Positions 12,057 to 22,356 of a stretch of 64,000 nucleotides of DNA are shown piece by piece. Below the pieces are notes generated by a model that saw only the letters and a program-made list of their open reading frames with translations, ran no database searches and was not told the DNA's origin. Each line of letters starts with the position of its first letter. Position 1 is the stretch's first letter. The translations under genes and the position numbers were made by a program. The stretch is from Pseudovirgaria hyperparasitica (lineage: Eukaryota > Ascomycota > Dothideomycetes > Acrospermales > Acrospermaceae). The stretch spans positions 2,996,804 to 3,060,803 of the forward strand of contig NW_022985549.1 in NCBI RefSeq assembly GCF_010093815.1, given 5' to 3'.

Positions 12057-12947
12057 CAAGTGTCGTGCTCTGCCTCGGTCGAAGAGCTGCTTACATGTTG
12101 ATAATACCGTCTAACAGGGCTTTTCATGTACAGAAGCACCGAGCGAGGCATTTCCGAGTTGAATACACCGCTGCTATGTCTGTACGGTCCGATGCTGAGT
12201 ACAGTTCTCTCACGTCTGGATCCCCTTATATGTGTTTTTTTGTTTTGTTTTGTTTTGGTTTTCATCAACCATTTGAAACTCCCCTTGAGACCTACTACGA
12301 CGACGCTATGTAAGCTGAAGGGAGTAAAAACTGCATAGTCCGGGGCGCAATTGTGAAGGGAGAGGGGCACGGTCAACGAGTTTGAGCATATCACGGAGCG
12401 TGTCATGCATGGAGTTCAGCGTATTGAGTAGACTCCCGGGTCTCCTGGATGGTGATGGAGGTGGTGATCAATGGTGTATATAGCTAGGTATAAGGAAACT
12501 AGACAACCACGTACTGGGTGGTGGAGAGATATTATGAGTTGATGTCTTGACCTGATGTTTCGGCCTGATATCTCGGCCTGATGACCCCGGCGGGGGTGGG
12601 TAAAGTGTAAAGTAAGGCTGCAGGGGGCGAGCGGGTGATTAGGACTAGCGCGGCTGTTCCCCAAAAGAAAGCCAGGCTCCCCAACTGCTTCACCTCCGCC
12701 CGCTCGTCACCCCAATCATCCATCATCCCGCAGCTGCTTCACGTTGCAGCCTGCCTTTTACTGTACTGAACATCAAAACATTTATTCTTCCAACTCCCGT
12801 CACACCCACCAGATCCCTTGATTTACTGGGTACTCACTCCTTCGTGGCGTCCACTCCACGCACCACCCTCGCTGCACCTCTCAGGATAGAAAATTAATTC
12901 CAGCAGCACCCTGCACGTCAAAGGAGCCAAGTTGAGTTCCACTTACC
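12057..12947. other. Spacer between ITC1 and SGF73
   Basis: The 0.9 kb includes a T-rich run with repeated TGTTT units around 12236-12260, likely within the ITC1 3' region, and the SGF73 promoter and leader. No further gene is supported. Confidence 0.4.
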
Positions 12948-14438
12948 ATGTCGCCAAACGGTGCCCGCAAAGCCGCTTCCTCTATTTACGACCAATCCCG
13001 CTTTCCTGGTCATTCCACCGTAACCAGACCGTCGTTCATCTCCAACGAACAGTACGAGAAGTTCTTCACCGAGAGAGAGAGAACGGTGCCTTGCACGTTC
13101 ATCCCAAAGAAACAGTATCTGAAGCAGAGTAACCCTGGAAATTGGCGAGAGAATGATGTCACTGGTAGCTCTATCTGAGGACCTGGGTGTATCGTTGACC
13201 TGACGCGTTGTGTAGATGTCAACCCGGAAAAGGACGCCTCTGCGCCGGAATCTCCGCTCATCAACCAACTCGACGACAAGACGCTTGCAGCCTTCCCGAC
13301 GGGCCGACCTATGGAAGACAAGGCAGATCTCGTGCAGTGTAAGCATTGCAAAAGGCCAGTTTCACGCATTGCCTCAGCGGCCCACATCAAAGAGTGTCTC
13401 ACGAAGAAGACGGAGAAGCTCCGAAAGAAGAAGGAAGCAAAGGAGGCTAAGGATGCTGCAGCACGAAAGGAAAAAGATGAAAAAGACGACGACGAGGGTT
13501 CGCAGTCAAAAGGAGCTCGTAAGAGTGCTGTGAAAGGAGCAAATACTGACAGTGCAAAAAAGGGCAAGAAGAGGAAAGCGGACGGGGATGGCGACAAGCA
13601 GCCGAATGCGAAGAAGAAGAAGAAGGACGAGCCGAAGCCGAAGGCAGGAAAGCCTAAAGGTCCCGTCGACGTGGAGAGACAGTGTGGTGTCGCCCTCCCG
13701 AACGGAGGCCAGTGTGCCCGAAGCTTGACTTGTAAAAGTCATTCGATGGGCTTGAAGCGAGCTGTCCCTGGTCGAAGCTTGCCATATGATGTTCTTCTAC
13801 AGCAGTACCAAAAGAAAAACCAAGCTAAGCAACAACGTAAGCCAACTGCTACGTCGTCGTTATCAACCTCAGTCAGCTAACCATGTCCAGGTGCGGCCAT
13901 TGAAGCAAATGCTCCTCTTGTCGACGATCTCGACGCCGAAGGCGGACCTATCGACTCGGATGAGGAAAAGGAGGCAATCATGGCGGCCATCGCTCGGTCG
14001 AACCCTCAGCCCATGGCTACTCGAGTTCCTATTGCGCTGAACCGTAAGTACGGCTATATCCGGATGAAAGACATGTTCCGCACCTCCTTTACGCCTGCAC
14101 GTATGGGACGCGTCGACAATAATAATAACAATAATAATAATACGAACAACAATAACACAAACAACGCAAACATGGGCAGCAACACTGGACCGACGCCTAT
14201 TGACACCACAGTCGCGTCGAACAACCATGGAGGCGGCATGCTGAACAGTGCGGCGCTGACATCAGCGGGCCTCGACAGCAACTTTGGCAACTTTAGTCCG
14301 ATCATGAACGGGGGCGACGTGCATGAGCGTCGGCGGGTTCCAGACGGTCAATTCCATGGTGGACCGAGATCGATCATGCCCGGACAGCTGCCCGGACCTG
14401 CAAGTCGGAAGCCGAGCCTTACTGCTGGCGGTGCTTGA
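12948..14438 (+). CDS. SGF73: SAGA complex subunit Sgf73 (ataxin-7-like, SCA7 domain)
   Basis: Subunit of the SAGA coactivator that anchors the Ubp8 deubiquitinase module. Three exons: 12948-13164, 13216-13836, 13891-14438, giving about 461 aa. After the first join the protein reads [13 protein letters not shown], then a zinc-binding CKHCKRP...HIKEC segment near residue 120, a Lys/Glu-rich helix, and the SCA7 domain near residues 230-275 with [19 protein letters not shown] and the [10 protein letters not shown] end. Acceptor 2 is preceded by an AGCTAACC branch site. The C-terminus carries an Asn-rich run. All phases agree. The exact N-terminus is less certain than the SCA7 part because its sequence is not conserved as I know it. 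Confidence 0.9.
14119..14168 (+). repeat. AAT/AAC trinucleotide run encoding poly-Asn in SGF73
   Basis: A run of AAT and AAC codons, broken by two Thr codons, encodes an Asn tract in the C-terminal third of Sgf73. It is a likely site of length variation between strains. Confidence 0.9.
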
Positions 14439-15061
14439 CGCTGTCATTATAGTTCTGTCTTGCTGTTTTTTTTATTATTGTGTAGCCATAGTTCCCCGGC
14501 TCCATTATCATCACCCTGTCTCGTGTAACCAGCACTACGACAGTCACATATGGCGTTTTGAATTTCCAAAGTTTAGTTTGACTAGATTTGCATGGCTCGA
14601 TATGAGAGCAGGAAGCATGGGTAGGCGTTGTGGATATTGACATGTGCATCAACCGGTGTTCTCAACGGTTCTTTTAGGGGAGGGGGATATGGCTGCGGAG
14701 TGCTGGTTCTAAGCGGCCGTCACGTGGCTGACTTACACGCAGCTGATTGCATCTATACATGGATGAGTGATTGCTGAGGAGGCATGCATGGATGTGTATG
14801 AGAAGACATGGTCTGATAGGCCTGACATGGCATGGCGTGGCAACAATAGTCATTAACAATCACATGACGATTATAAGCACAATCATACATATACACAAGA
14901 CAGTCAAGATGACAATCAAGATGAAAGTCCAAATCGTAAATTCGTAAATATTCCACCGGGTATCGTTCCACATACACACAACTATATCATCTCGTCTGTC
15001 TCCGTCCTTCATACCGAGCACATATATACCATACATATAATGTAGATGTATAGCATCCATC
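14439..15061. other. Convergent spacer between SGF73 and the four-span protein
   Basis: The 3' ends of two genes face each other here. The sequence is moderately AT-rich with no domain-bearing frame; it probably holds both 3' UTRs. Confidence 0.4.
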
Positions 15062-15814
15062 TCAAACTTCAAGCAGGTAGCTCTCCTTCTCCGTCTTCTC
15101 ATCTTGATCCTTGTCCGTCTTCTTCTGCTTTTTCTTCGCCTCCGCCTCCTCCTCCTCCACTACCACCACCATCAACCCATCACCCGCCTGCAACCGCTGC
15201 TCCTGCTCACAGGCAACAGCAAACGCACGCACCCGCCACGCACACACCCACTGCAATGCCGTCCACCCAACCAACAGCACAACGCCAACCCCAGCCAGCG
15301 CCCACATGACGACGCGACACTGCTGCTGGCCCGCACCACCCGCAATACTACTGATCCCAGCACCATCAACAGCAGCACCATCAACAGCAACAACACCATG
15401 ACACAGCGAGCGGGGCAGCCCGGCAAACAAGCCAAGCAGCAAGAAGCGCGGGACGGTGCAGAGCAGGGCGTCGAGCAGGAGGTGGTTTGCGAAGATGAGC
15501 AGGAGGGAGGGCGTGGGGCGGTAGGTGCCGTAGATGGCGAGGAGGGAGATGAGCAGGGAGGTGAGGAGGTAGAGGGTGAGGTTTGTGGTTAGGGAGGAGG
15601 ATGTGGAGGGGGGGAGTTGGGAGAGGGCGAGGAGAGAGAGGGTGTGTGTGGCGGCGAGGAAGGTGGAGAGGGTGAGGGTGAGGTTGCTGGGGGTGTTGGA
15701 TTAGTTTGGGTTTTTTGTTATATGGATGGTATTTTGGGAGGAAAGGGTTAGGTGTTGGAGATGCATGAGGTATTAAACGTACCGGTTTGCGCGGGTTTGT
15801 AGATGGGTGTGCAT
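15062..15814 (-). CDS. Small four-span membrane protein, function unknown
   Basis: Two exons, 15783-15814 and 15062-15686 (read on the minus strand), join in phase to give 218 aa. Four hydrophobic segments are visible: a first one with LSTFLAATHTLSLLAL, a second with LYLLTSLLISLLAIYG, a third with LLIFANHLLLDALLC and a fourth with VVMWALAGVGVVLLVGW. The C-terminal tail is charged (EEEEAEAKKKQKK) and probably cytosolic. I do not recognise the family; a fungal tetraspan of unknown role is the best description. Third codon positions are almost all C in the first part of exon 2 and mostly G or T later, a pattern discussed in the findings. The start ATG follows a CA-rich leader. The intron donor GTACGT is good. 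Confidence 0.72.
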
Positions 15815-18106
15815 TTTGATGTGGGTGTTGGTGGTGGTTGTTGGTTTGGAGTAGATGTATGATGGTGATGATGAAGATGGGACGCTAAGTCAATTGGCGG
15901 CGAGGATGTTGATGCTGGGAGATGTTTGTTGATCGCAGATTGTCGAAATCGCAGGAATGTATGTATGTATTGACGCAACCGAGGAGGATGCGATGACCAG
16001 CACCGCAAACAAGGAGCTCGTATAGGTGTTTGAGACAGTGGTGGTGGTTAAGGAGTAAGAGGATGGCGCAGAGAAAGGTAGTCTGGGGAAGAGAAAGTGA
16101 TTGTTTCCCTTAGCCGAGCAGGGCGCCTTTTGACTGTAATATGGAACAATCGATGAACGGATGTAAACGTCAGCGGTGAGGGCTAAAAGGCGCGTGCACA
16201 GACAACGACTGAATAATCGATAGAGCGGGATGTCGATCCGAATCAAGAACAATGAAGCCAGTCCGTGCGGTGGGCGGTTATGACGACAGTGGTGAGGATG
16301 AAGCTGTGGTGCAGGAGGTGTAAGAAGACGGTGATGGAGAGACGACGAAGACGACGACAATAGATACGGAAGCCCGAGTGCGTAATCCAGTCGAGAGTAA
16401 GTGTCGACAATGATGGAGATTAGGCACGCGAGCTCACGATGGTTAAGTATATAGCTCGTGTTGGCGTATAGGTAGCTATGTATTAGTCGAGTCGGCGGTG
16501 AGTGCTGGCTTGTTCCTAGTGCTGACAGCCAATGAGGTTGCCGGGTACGAGACTTGTGAAGGGCGAGTGAGTGTATGCGGTATAGATGAGGGGGCTTCGT
16601 CCGTCCCGGGCGCGCAGCAAGAGGAGGATGACAAAACAACAGTCAGGGTGTTGAGGGAAACGTGGATGACAGCGGGTGGGTCGGGCAAGAGAACCGTGGA
16701 CAGTGACAGCAGCAGCAGGCAGCAAATATAAAAACGATATAGATAGTATGGGGATGATGGGACAGTGTACCGGACGTGTGCGGAAAGGTAGTAAAGAGAG
16801 CTTCTGCAGACCTATTATAGTGTATAGGCTACAGTGTATATAGGCTACAGGCTACTCTCTAAACTGCTACAACCTGTCATAGTGGAGTTGTGTCGCCATC
16901 TCGCTGTGCTCCAGGCCAATCACCGACACTTCCCTTGATACAAGCCCAAAGAAAGAAACAAAGAAGTAAATACTGAAACAACAAGCAACAAGAATAGCAA
17001 AGCGAGTACTATTAAGCGCGCGGCCAGGAAATGTTGATGAAGTTGTTGTTGTTGTTGTTGATGAAGTCCAGCCAGTCTTCACTCTCCGCGGCGAATCATA
17101 AGCGCTGGCTCTTTCCGAGTTAGCGGGTCCTGCTCGGTCTTGGCGGTGGATCCTTCTTTGCTGTCGACGCGTGATTGGCTGCTTCTTTGGCATTAGCACG
17201 TGACTATCACGCACGATCGATTCCGCCAGCATCCGGACGAATCCCCCGCTCTTGCCCCTCTCGCTTACCCGCTCTTGCCTCTTTCACCCGTTCTTGCCCT
17301 CTCTTGCCTTGCCCTGACGCTGGTGGCTCCTGCACTTTTAAGTTCTTGTGTTGTTGGTCGTTGTTGTTATTGTGCTGCTGATTAATCAATGTACATTCAC
17401 TTACTCACTCACTCACTCACTCACTCACTCACTCATTCACTCCGCAGTATCATCTGTCTCTGTCTCATTTCACTCACTTGTCAAGCATATTCTACATGTT
17501 AGTCAGCCATCTCTGTCCTCAGGCTGTTAGTCATCTTGCTCTACTGCTTAGGTCCACTACCCCAGTCAGGTCGTCTCCCCACATCACAACCCCAGACTCG
17601 TGGTCGCAGGACATACATGATGAACATGTACCACATCCACATGCACCCCGTGTCTGACTTACGCCCTCTCAGACACTCCATCATCTTCTAAATGCACACG
17701 ACGCCCTGCTGCAAATCAACATGTTGCCCATCAAGCATCTGCCCTGTCTATGGCTGTTACGCCGCCCGCGTGCCCGTTGCTCGTCCTTGGTTTCTGTCTG
17801 CCGTCGCATTCGCTTACCATGCCAGAGAGGGATAGAGGGCGACGTCTCGTCATGTTTCTGCCACAACAACTCACTTGCCTTGCTTGTTGCAACCTATATC
17901 CAGCTGCGTGTTGACGTCTTCTCATCACAAGAGCCAACTCTATGCCTGCTAACTTGTACATATTCTTCGCTATTTAGTCGTCTGTGTTCCCCTGCTTCAG
18001 ACTAATAATTACCCCTCATCTCATTCTTCCCCGATCGTCCATATATCTATTATATATACACATCCATATATATATATATGCCAAGGTAGCACCACATACA
18101 TCCATC
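15815..18106. other. Long divergent spacer with a TCAC microsatellite
   Basis: About 2.3 kb separate the four-span gene from the GH64 gene. They contain GTT repeats near 17037-17060, a TCAC repeat near 17401-17440 and a CT-rich leader towards 18000. Two longer minus-strand frames (15890-16639, 16867-17232) are compositionally odd and show no family, so they are not called. Confidence 0.4.
17401..17440. repeat. TCAC tetranucleotide microsatellite
   Basis: About eight tandem ACTC/TCAC units occur in the spacer before the GH64 gene, followed by one imperfect unit. This is a simple repeat likely to vary between isolates. Confidence 0.9.
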
Positions 18107-19246
18107 ATGCCTACCCCCGCAACCATCAACGTAGCCTTGCGCAACACCACATCCTCCAACAATGTCTACGCCTTCGTCACCGGCCGCGCCCTCGACAACA
18201 ACAACGCCCTCTTCCTGCTGTCCTCCGACGGCCGCACCCCGTACTACCCATCCTCCCCCTCCGACACCGTCCAGCCACTACAGCGCGACATTGCCATCCC
18301 CCTGGGCGCCGTCAACAACACCGTCACCATCACCGTGCCCCATCTCGCCGGCGCCCGCATCTACTTCTCCATCGACGCCAAGCTGCAATTCTACCTCAAC
18401 CCGGGTCCCGCCCTCGTCGAGCCCTCCGTCACTAACCCCTCCGACCCAAACCTGACCCTCAACTGGGGCTTCTGCGAATTCACCTACAACGACGCCCAGA
18501 TCTTCGTCAACATCTCCTACGTCGACTTCGTCTCCATCCCCATCGCCCTCGCCCTCACCTCCGTCAACTCCCCGCCCCAGTCCGTCGCCGGCATGCCAAA
18601 ATCCGGCCTCGATTCCGTCTGCGCCCAACTCCGCCAGCAAGACGCCACCGACTCCGCCGGCTGGTCCCAGCTCATCGTCCAGTCTCCATCCAACAACAAC
18701 AAACCCCTCCGCGCCCTCAGCCCAAACACCGCCATCGTCCGCAACCCGCATCTCTTCGAGGGCTACTACGACCCCTACGTCGCAAGCGTCTACTCCCGCT
18801 TCACATCCACGACCTTGCGCGTCAACACCCAGGCCGCCTTCGGCACCCTCGCCGGCCGCGTCTCCCCCGACGGCTCCACCCTGACCATCGGCTCCCACGC
18901 CTTCGCCCGGCCCTCCGCCGCAGACATCTTCTCCTGCTCCACAGGGCCCTTTGTCGAGCTTGGCTCCGTCGAGCGCGGCGCCATCATCGCCCGTCTGGCC
19001 GCGGCGTTTAATCGCTCTGTCCTGCTGAACACGGATATCATTCCTGACGGCAGCTCGTCCGCGGCGCAGTACTATGCGGATCCGCGCACGAATCATTATG
19101 CGCGTGTTGTGCATGCGGTCAATGATTCCGGGCGGGGATATGCGTTTCCGTATGATGATGTTGCGCCTGATGGTGGGGTTGATCAGAGTGGGAGTGTGTT
19201 TTCGGGGGATCCGAGCTTGTTGACTGTTACTGTTGGTGGGGCGTGA
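18107..19246 (+). CDS. GH64 endo-1,3-beta-glucanase
   Basis: Laminaripentaose-producing-type beta-1,3-glucanase (glycoside hydrolase family 64), acting on fungal wall or storage glucan. The uninterrupted 379-aa frame has the thaumatin-like first domain, the NWGFCEFTYND block and the SYVDFVS block. Glu124 and Asp140 are 16 residues apart, the same spacing as the catalytic Glu/Asp pair known in bacterial GH64 enzymes, so the active site looks intact. I start at the ATG before PTPATINV; the open frame runs upstream through AT-rich leader, including an earlier ATG, but that extension looks non-coding. No signal peptide is evident from the chosen start, so secretion is uncertain. Codon third positions switch from C-rich to G/T-rich along the gene. 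Confidence 0.9.
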   Translation: MPTPATINVALRNTTSSNNVYAFVTGRALDNNNALFLLSSDGRTPYYPSSPSDTVQPLQRDIAIPLGAVNNTVTITVPHLAGARIYFSIDAKLQFYLNPGPALVEPSVTNPSDPNLTLNWGFCEFTYNDAQIFVNISYVDFVSIPIALALTSVNSPPQSVAGMPKSGLDSVCAQLRQQDATDSAGWSQLIVQSPSNNNKPLRALSPNTAIVRNPHLFEGYYDPYVASVYSRFTSTTLRVNTQAAFGTLAGRVSPDGSTLTIGSHAFARPSAADIFSCSTGPFVELGSVERGAIIARLAAAFNRSVLLNTDIIPDGSSSAAQYYADPRTNHYARVVHAVNDSGRGYAFPYDDVAPDGGVDQSGSVFSGDPSLLTVTVGGA

Positions 19247-19566
19247 TGGGTCGGTTGGGGGTGCGTCAGTAGGTAGGTAGGGGATCCGGTCTGGGGATCA
19301 TGTAGATATCTGGTGCCTGGTAGAGTGCTGATATGATGTTGCGGAACAGTGCTGTATATATGATGATTTGGACGGCGACGTATATAGCTTAGATACACCC
19401 ACAAACACACATATATCCAATCGACTGTCCCTTTCTCCCCCTATATCACCCTCGAACCATTCGCCACCAATAATAAAAAACTTCATGCATTTCCCCCCTC
19501 CCAGGTGCTACGTACATTACATCGACTTACCTTACCGCGACTGGCCCGGCAGCCCACTCTCCCACT
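19247..19566. other. Convergent spacer between the GH64 and kinase genes
   Basis: A 320-bp tail-to-tail spacer; it is probably the two 3' UTRs. Nothing else is visible. Confidence 0.4.
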
Positions 19567-22356
19567 TCACCGTAGGCGGTACTGGCTGCTGCGGTGCGCG
19601 TCTGCGTCTACCTTTATACTGTTGTATGATCCTATCTCAGGGAGATCTACTGTTGGAAGTGGATAAAAGGGGAATCTTAGACGTTGTTCCTGCGGCTGGG
19701 GAGATGCGCCTGGGTCAAACCAAGGCTGGAATTGGGTTGTATCGTAGTCATACGTGGTGGCTATGGGTCGAGTGCCCTTCGATGGCTGTACTCCACGGAC
19801 GAGACTATGCCCAGTGTGGCACTTGGTTGAGGAGCCGCTCGACTCTGAATCAGCACCCTGATTTACTACCTGGCCAAATCCATCGACCCTTTGCCGTCGT
19901 CCTCGAGGCTTGGTCACACGCGGCCTGGGGCGCTTATCTGGAGACGCGCTTGTCTCCAAATCAGATCGTTCATATACTCCTCGGTTAGATTTCGGTTTGT
20001 CCTTTCTGGCTCGCCAATTGTAGTATTGTTCAGCATTTACGACTGCATCAGCGTCAGAGTCATCCGAGGAAAGAGTCAGCTCTCCGAGAAGTGTTTGAGA
20101 GTGTTTGACACCCATGCTCGCCTTTCCAGACGAGGACGAAGATCTCCTCGCCGCCTCACCTTCTTCGTTCCTATCTGACGTCGAGTCTGTGCTGTCACCG
20201 TTGGGGACTGTCTCACATGTGACTTTGGCTGTTTGCTTCATCGAGCGTCGGATGGAAGTTCTGGCTTTCTGTAACGCATCTAGCAGGCCCTGCTTCGACT
20301 CGGCATTACACAGCTCAACAGCCCGTTGGTAGGCTCCTAGTGCGCCAGTCATATTGTTCATAGCCATTCTAGATTCGGCCACGTACAGCCAAGGCCGAGC
20401 CCTCATTGGATCTTGTGAGACTGCACCTAGAGCATGCATCTCTGCACTTTTGTATCTGTTGTTACAAAGATCGAGCAGCGATCGTTCCAGGTATAGGAAA
20501 GCTGGAAAACTCGAATTGGCTCTGAGCGCAGGCAAAAATGCGAATGCTAATTCATTCCGCAAATTTTGAAGGCTATTACTGTAAATGCGATGAGTAAATA
20601 GCTCCTCCACGTGTGGCATTCTTATGATAGACGTTCGATATTCCTGGCCATCCTCTGCACCAATATCCGGGAGAGGCGGTATTGAATAATCTGTGTCTGT
20701 TCGCTGATATGAGTGCTTCTCCCGCTCCGATTGCCGTATGAAGAATCGAGAAGGAGACGTTGCAGAACATGACAGTTGTGGAAGAGGTGGCTGAATTGTG
20801 TCGGAAATAGAGGGTGACAAAGAAGCCGTTTGCATTTCCGCCATGACATCCTTCTCTTCATCCTTATGCAAACATCGCGAAGAAATGCTATCTGGCTCGC
20901 GATCATCGGACTTAGATGTAAGACCAAGCGATTCGGTCGACTCGTAACCGTAGACGCCTGTAAATTGTTGCTTGTCACCCTCGCCACTTCGGTCGTGGCT
21001 TGTGGGCGTCTGCAAGGACACGGCTGTCTCGTCCACAAACGCAGAAGACACATCGCTGTGATCCGTGCTGTACCCTGCATCGAAGCAGCATTCACCATAA
21101 TAATGGTGCACAGTTACTTCTTCTTGGATTTGTGCAAAGAGTTCCGACGCGCTAATCCTCTTGCTTGGGTTAGGACGAAGCATACGTCGAATCCAACCAC
21201 TCAGAGCTCCGTCCTGAGCATTCGTGCCGCCGAGTTGATCTATATACAAGGAAAACGCGTCATAGTTTGACCTTACGAGGGTCAGACCAGTTCCATGGCT
21301 TTCAAAGAATGCGTTTCTTTGGGCAAAAGTATCACTCTCAAGGACTGTAAGCATGTCCAAGTAGACGCATCCCAAGGACCAGATATCAGAAGGCTCGCCT
21401 CTAGGAGCTTGATCCACAACCTCTGGGGAGGCATATCCTGGGGTATATGGTCCGGTCGGTCCAGTGGTTGTGCCCCGGGTCCGATCACTCCAGTCTCGTG
21501 CAGTACCGAAATCGGTCAACAAGACGTGATCACCCTTGATCAGAATATTGGATGGCTTGATGTCCTTGTGGCGGCATTGTTGAGAATGAAGATACGAAAC
21601 AGCTCCGGCAAGACAGCCGACGAATTGCCGTATGAGAGGAGCCTTTTCAGCCATAGTAGGCGCCTGGTTCATGTCCAGAAATACCTTCAGGTTGGTGTCT
21701 GCGACAGGAGACATCAGTAGGCCTATGAATCTTGGATCAGTATATGATCCGACGAGCTCGACCAAGTGAGGGTGTCTGAGGCGTCGAAGATTCCGCAGTT
21801 CGTTCTCGAACATCCTCATGGCAGCTTTGTCTCTAGCAAATGTTCTAGCTCGGGATATCTTCTTGCGTGCGAATTCGTTCAATGATAGCTTGCTTCTGAC
21901 ATGGTCGACCACTCCGAACGCTCCGCGGCCTAGCAGCGGATTAAGGATGTGAAAGTGAGCATTGGCATCGCAATTGAAGTGCGCGTGCCGACCCTTCTCC
22001 GTTTCCATGGAAGCAGCTTTTGTAAGAACTAGTCTTTGAGCATCGAGAAACTTGAAGCGGACAGAGGATGCCCTCAGAGGTTCCGGAACGGCCGAATCGG
22101 AGTACGGGAAATGGAGATCTAGACAGCCTTCCAAGATCAATCTTTTCATAGCATCAACTCGGTCGATTAGTCGAAGCACTGTGTAGGACCGAGGTCTCTT
22201 GCTCCATTCTAGCTTCCCTGCAGATAGCAAGAGCGAGCGTATCTTATCAAAGAAGGCCTCATCAAGACTCTTCGCGTCAGGGGTGATGCATAGCGAATAG
22301 AAAAGAGTAGATAGTCCGTCTTCAACAGCCTCTCCCTTGATCGCTAGGTTCTCCAT
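19567..22356 (-). CDS. Serine/threonine protein kinase with TPR-like C-terminal region
   Basis: A 929-aa intronless protein. The kinase domain starts near residue 138: glycine loop GRGAFG (143-148), a Lys at 165 in the VAIK position, a helix-C Glu near 186, catalytic loop HKDIKPSN with Asp265 (HKD in place of the usual HRD), DFG at 282-284 and a SPE at 310-312 in place of APE. All catalytic residues are present, so it should be active. The N-terminal 130 residues look like a fungal helical region. After the kinase comes a Ser-rich linker, then a TPR-like helical pair near 640-690 (KSAEMHALGAVSQDP, GALGAYQRAVELC), then a disordered basic tail. It is a Pezizomycotina-type kinase; I cannot name an orthologue or substrate. 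Confidence 0.88.
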   Translation of the reverse strand: MENLAIKGEAVEDGLSTLFYSLCITPDAKSLDEAFFDKIRSLLLSAGKLEWSKRPRSYTVLRLIDRVDAMKRLILEGCLDLHFPYSDSAVPEPLRASSVRFKFLDAQRLVLTKAASMETEKGRHAHFNCDANAHFHILNPLLGRGAFGVVDHVRSKLSLNEFARKKISRARTFARDKAAMRMFENELRNLRRLRHPHLVELVGSYTDPRFIGLLMSPVADTNLKVFLDMNQAPTMAEKAPLIRQFVGCLAGAVSYLHSQQCRHKDIKPSNILIKGDHVLLTDFGTARDWSDRTRGTTTGPTGPYTPGYASPEVVDQAPRGEPSDIWSLGCVYLDMLTVLESDTFAQRNAFFESHGTGLTLVRSNYDAFSLYIDQLGGTNAQDGALSGWIRRMLRPNPSKRISASELFAQIQEEVTVHHYYGECCFDAGYSTDHSDVSSAFVDETAVSLQTPTSHDRSGEGDKQQFTGVYGYESTESLGLTSKSDDREPDSISSRCLHKDEEKDVMAEMQTASLSPSISDTIQPPLPQLSCSATSPSRFFIRQSEREKHSYQRTDTDYSIPPLPDIGAEDGQEYRTSIIRMPHVEELFTHRIYSNSLQNLRNELAFAFLPALRANSSFPAFLYLERSLLDLCNNRYKSAEMHALGAVSQDPMRARPWLYVAESRMAMNNMTGALGAYQRAVELCNAESKQGLLDALQKARTSIRRSMKQTAKVTCETVPNGDSTDSTSDRNEEGEAARRSSSSSGKASMGVKHSQTLLGELTLSSDDSDADAVVNAEQYYNWRARKDKPKSNRGVYERSDLETSASPDKRPRPRVTKPRGRRQRVDGFGQVVNQGADSESSGSSTKCHTGHSLVRGVQPSKGTRPIATTYDYDTTQFQPWFDPGASPQPQEQRLRFPFYPLPTVDLPEIGSYNSIKVDADAHRSSQYRLR

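Noticed and set aside
13216-13533. Plus-strand frame beginning MSTRKRTP
   Set aside because: Shadow of SGF73 exon 2; the true frame carries the zinc and SCA7 motifs.
15890-16639. Minus-strand 249-aa frame
   Set aside because: Low-complexity Ser/His/Leu/Tyr composition, no domain; it overlaps the leader of the four-span gene.
16867-17232. Minus-strand 121-aa frame with one hydrophobic stretch
   Set aside because: Thr-rich run comes from a GTT repeat; there is no family match, and it lies in the GH64 upstream region.
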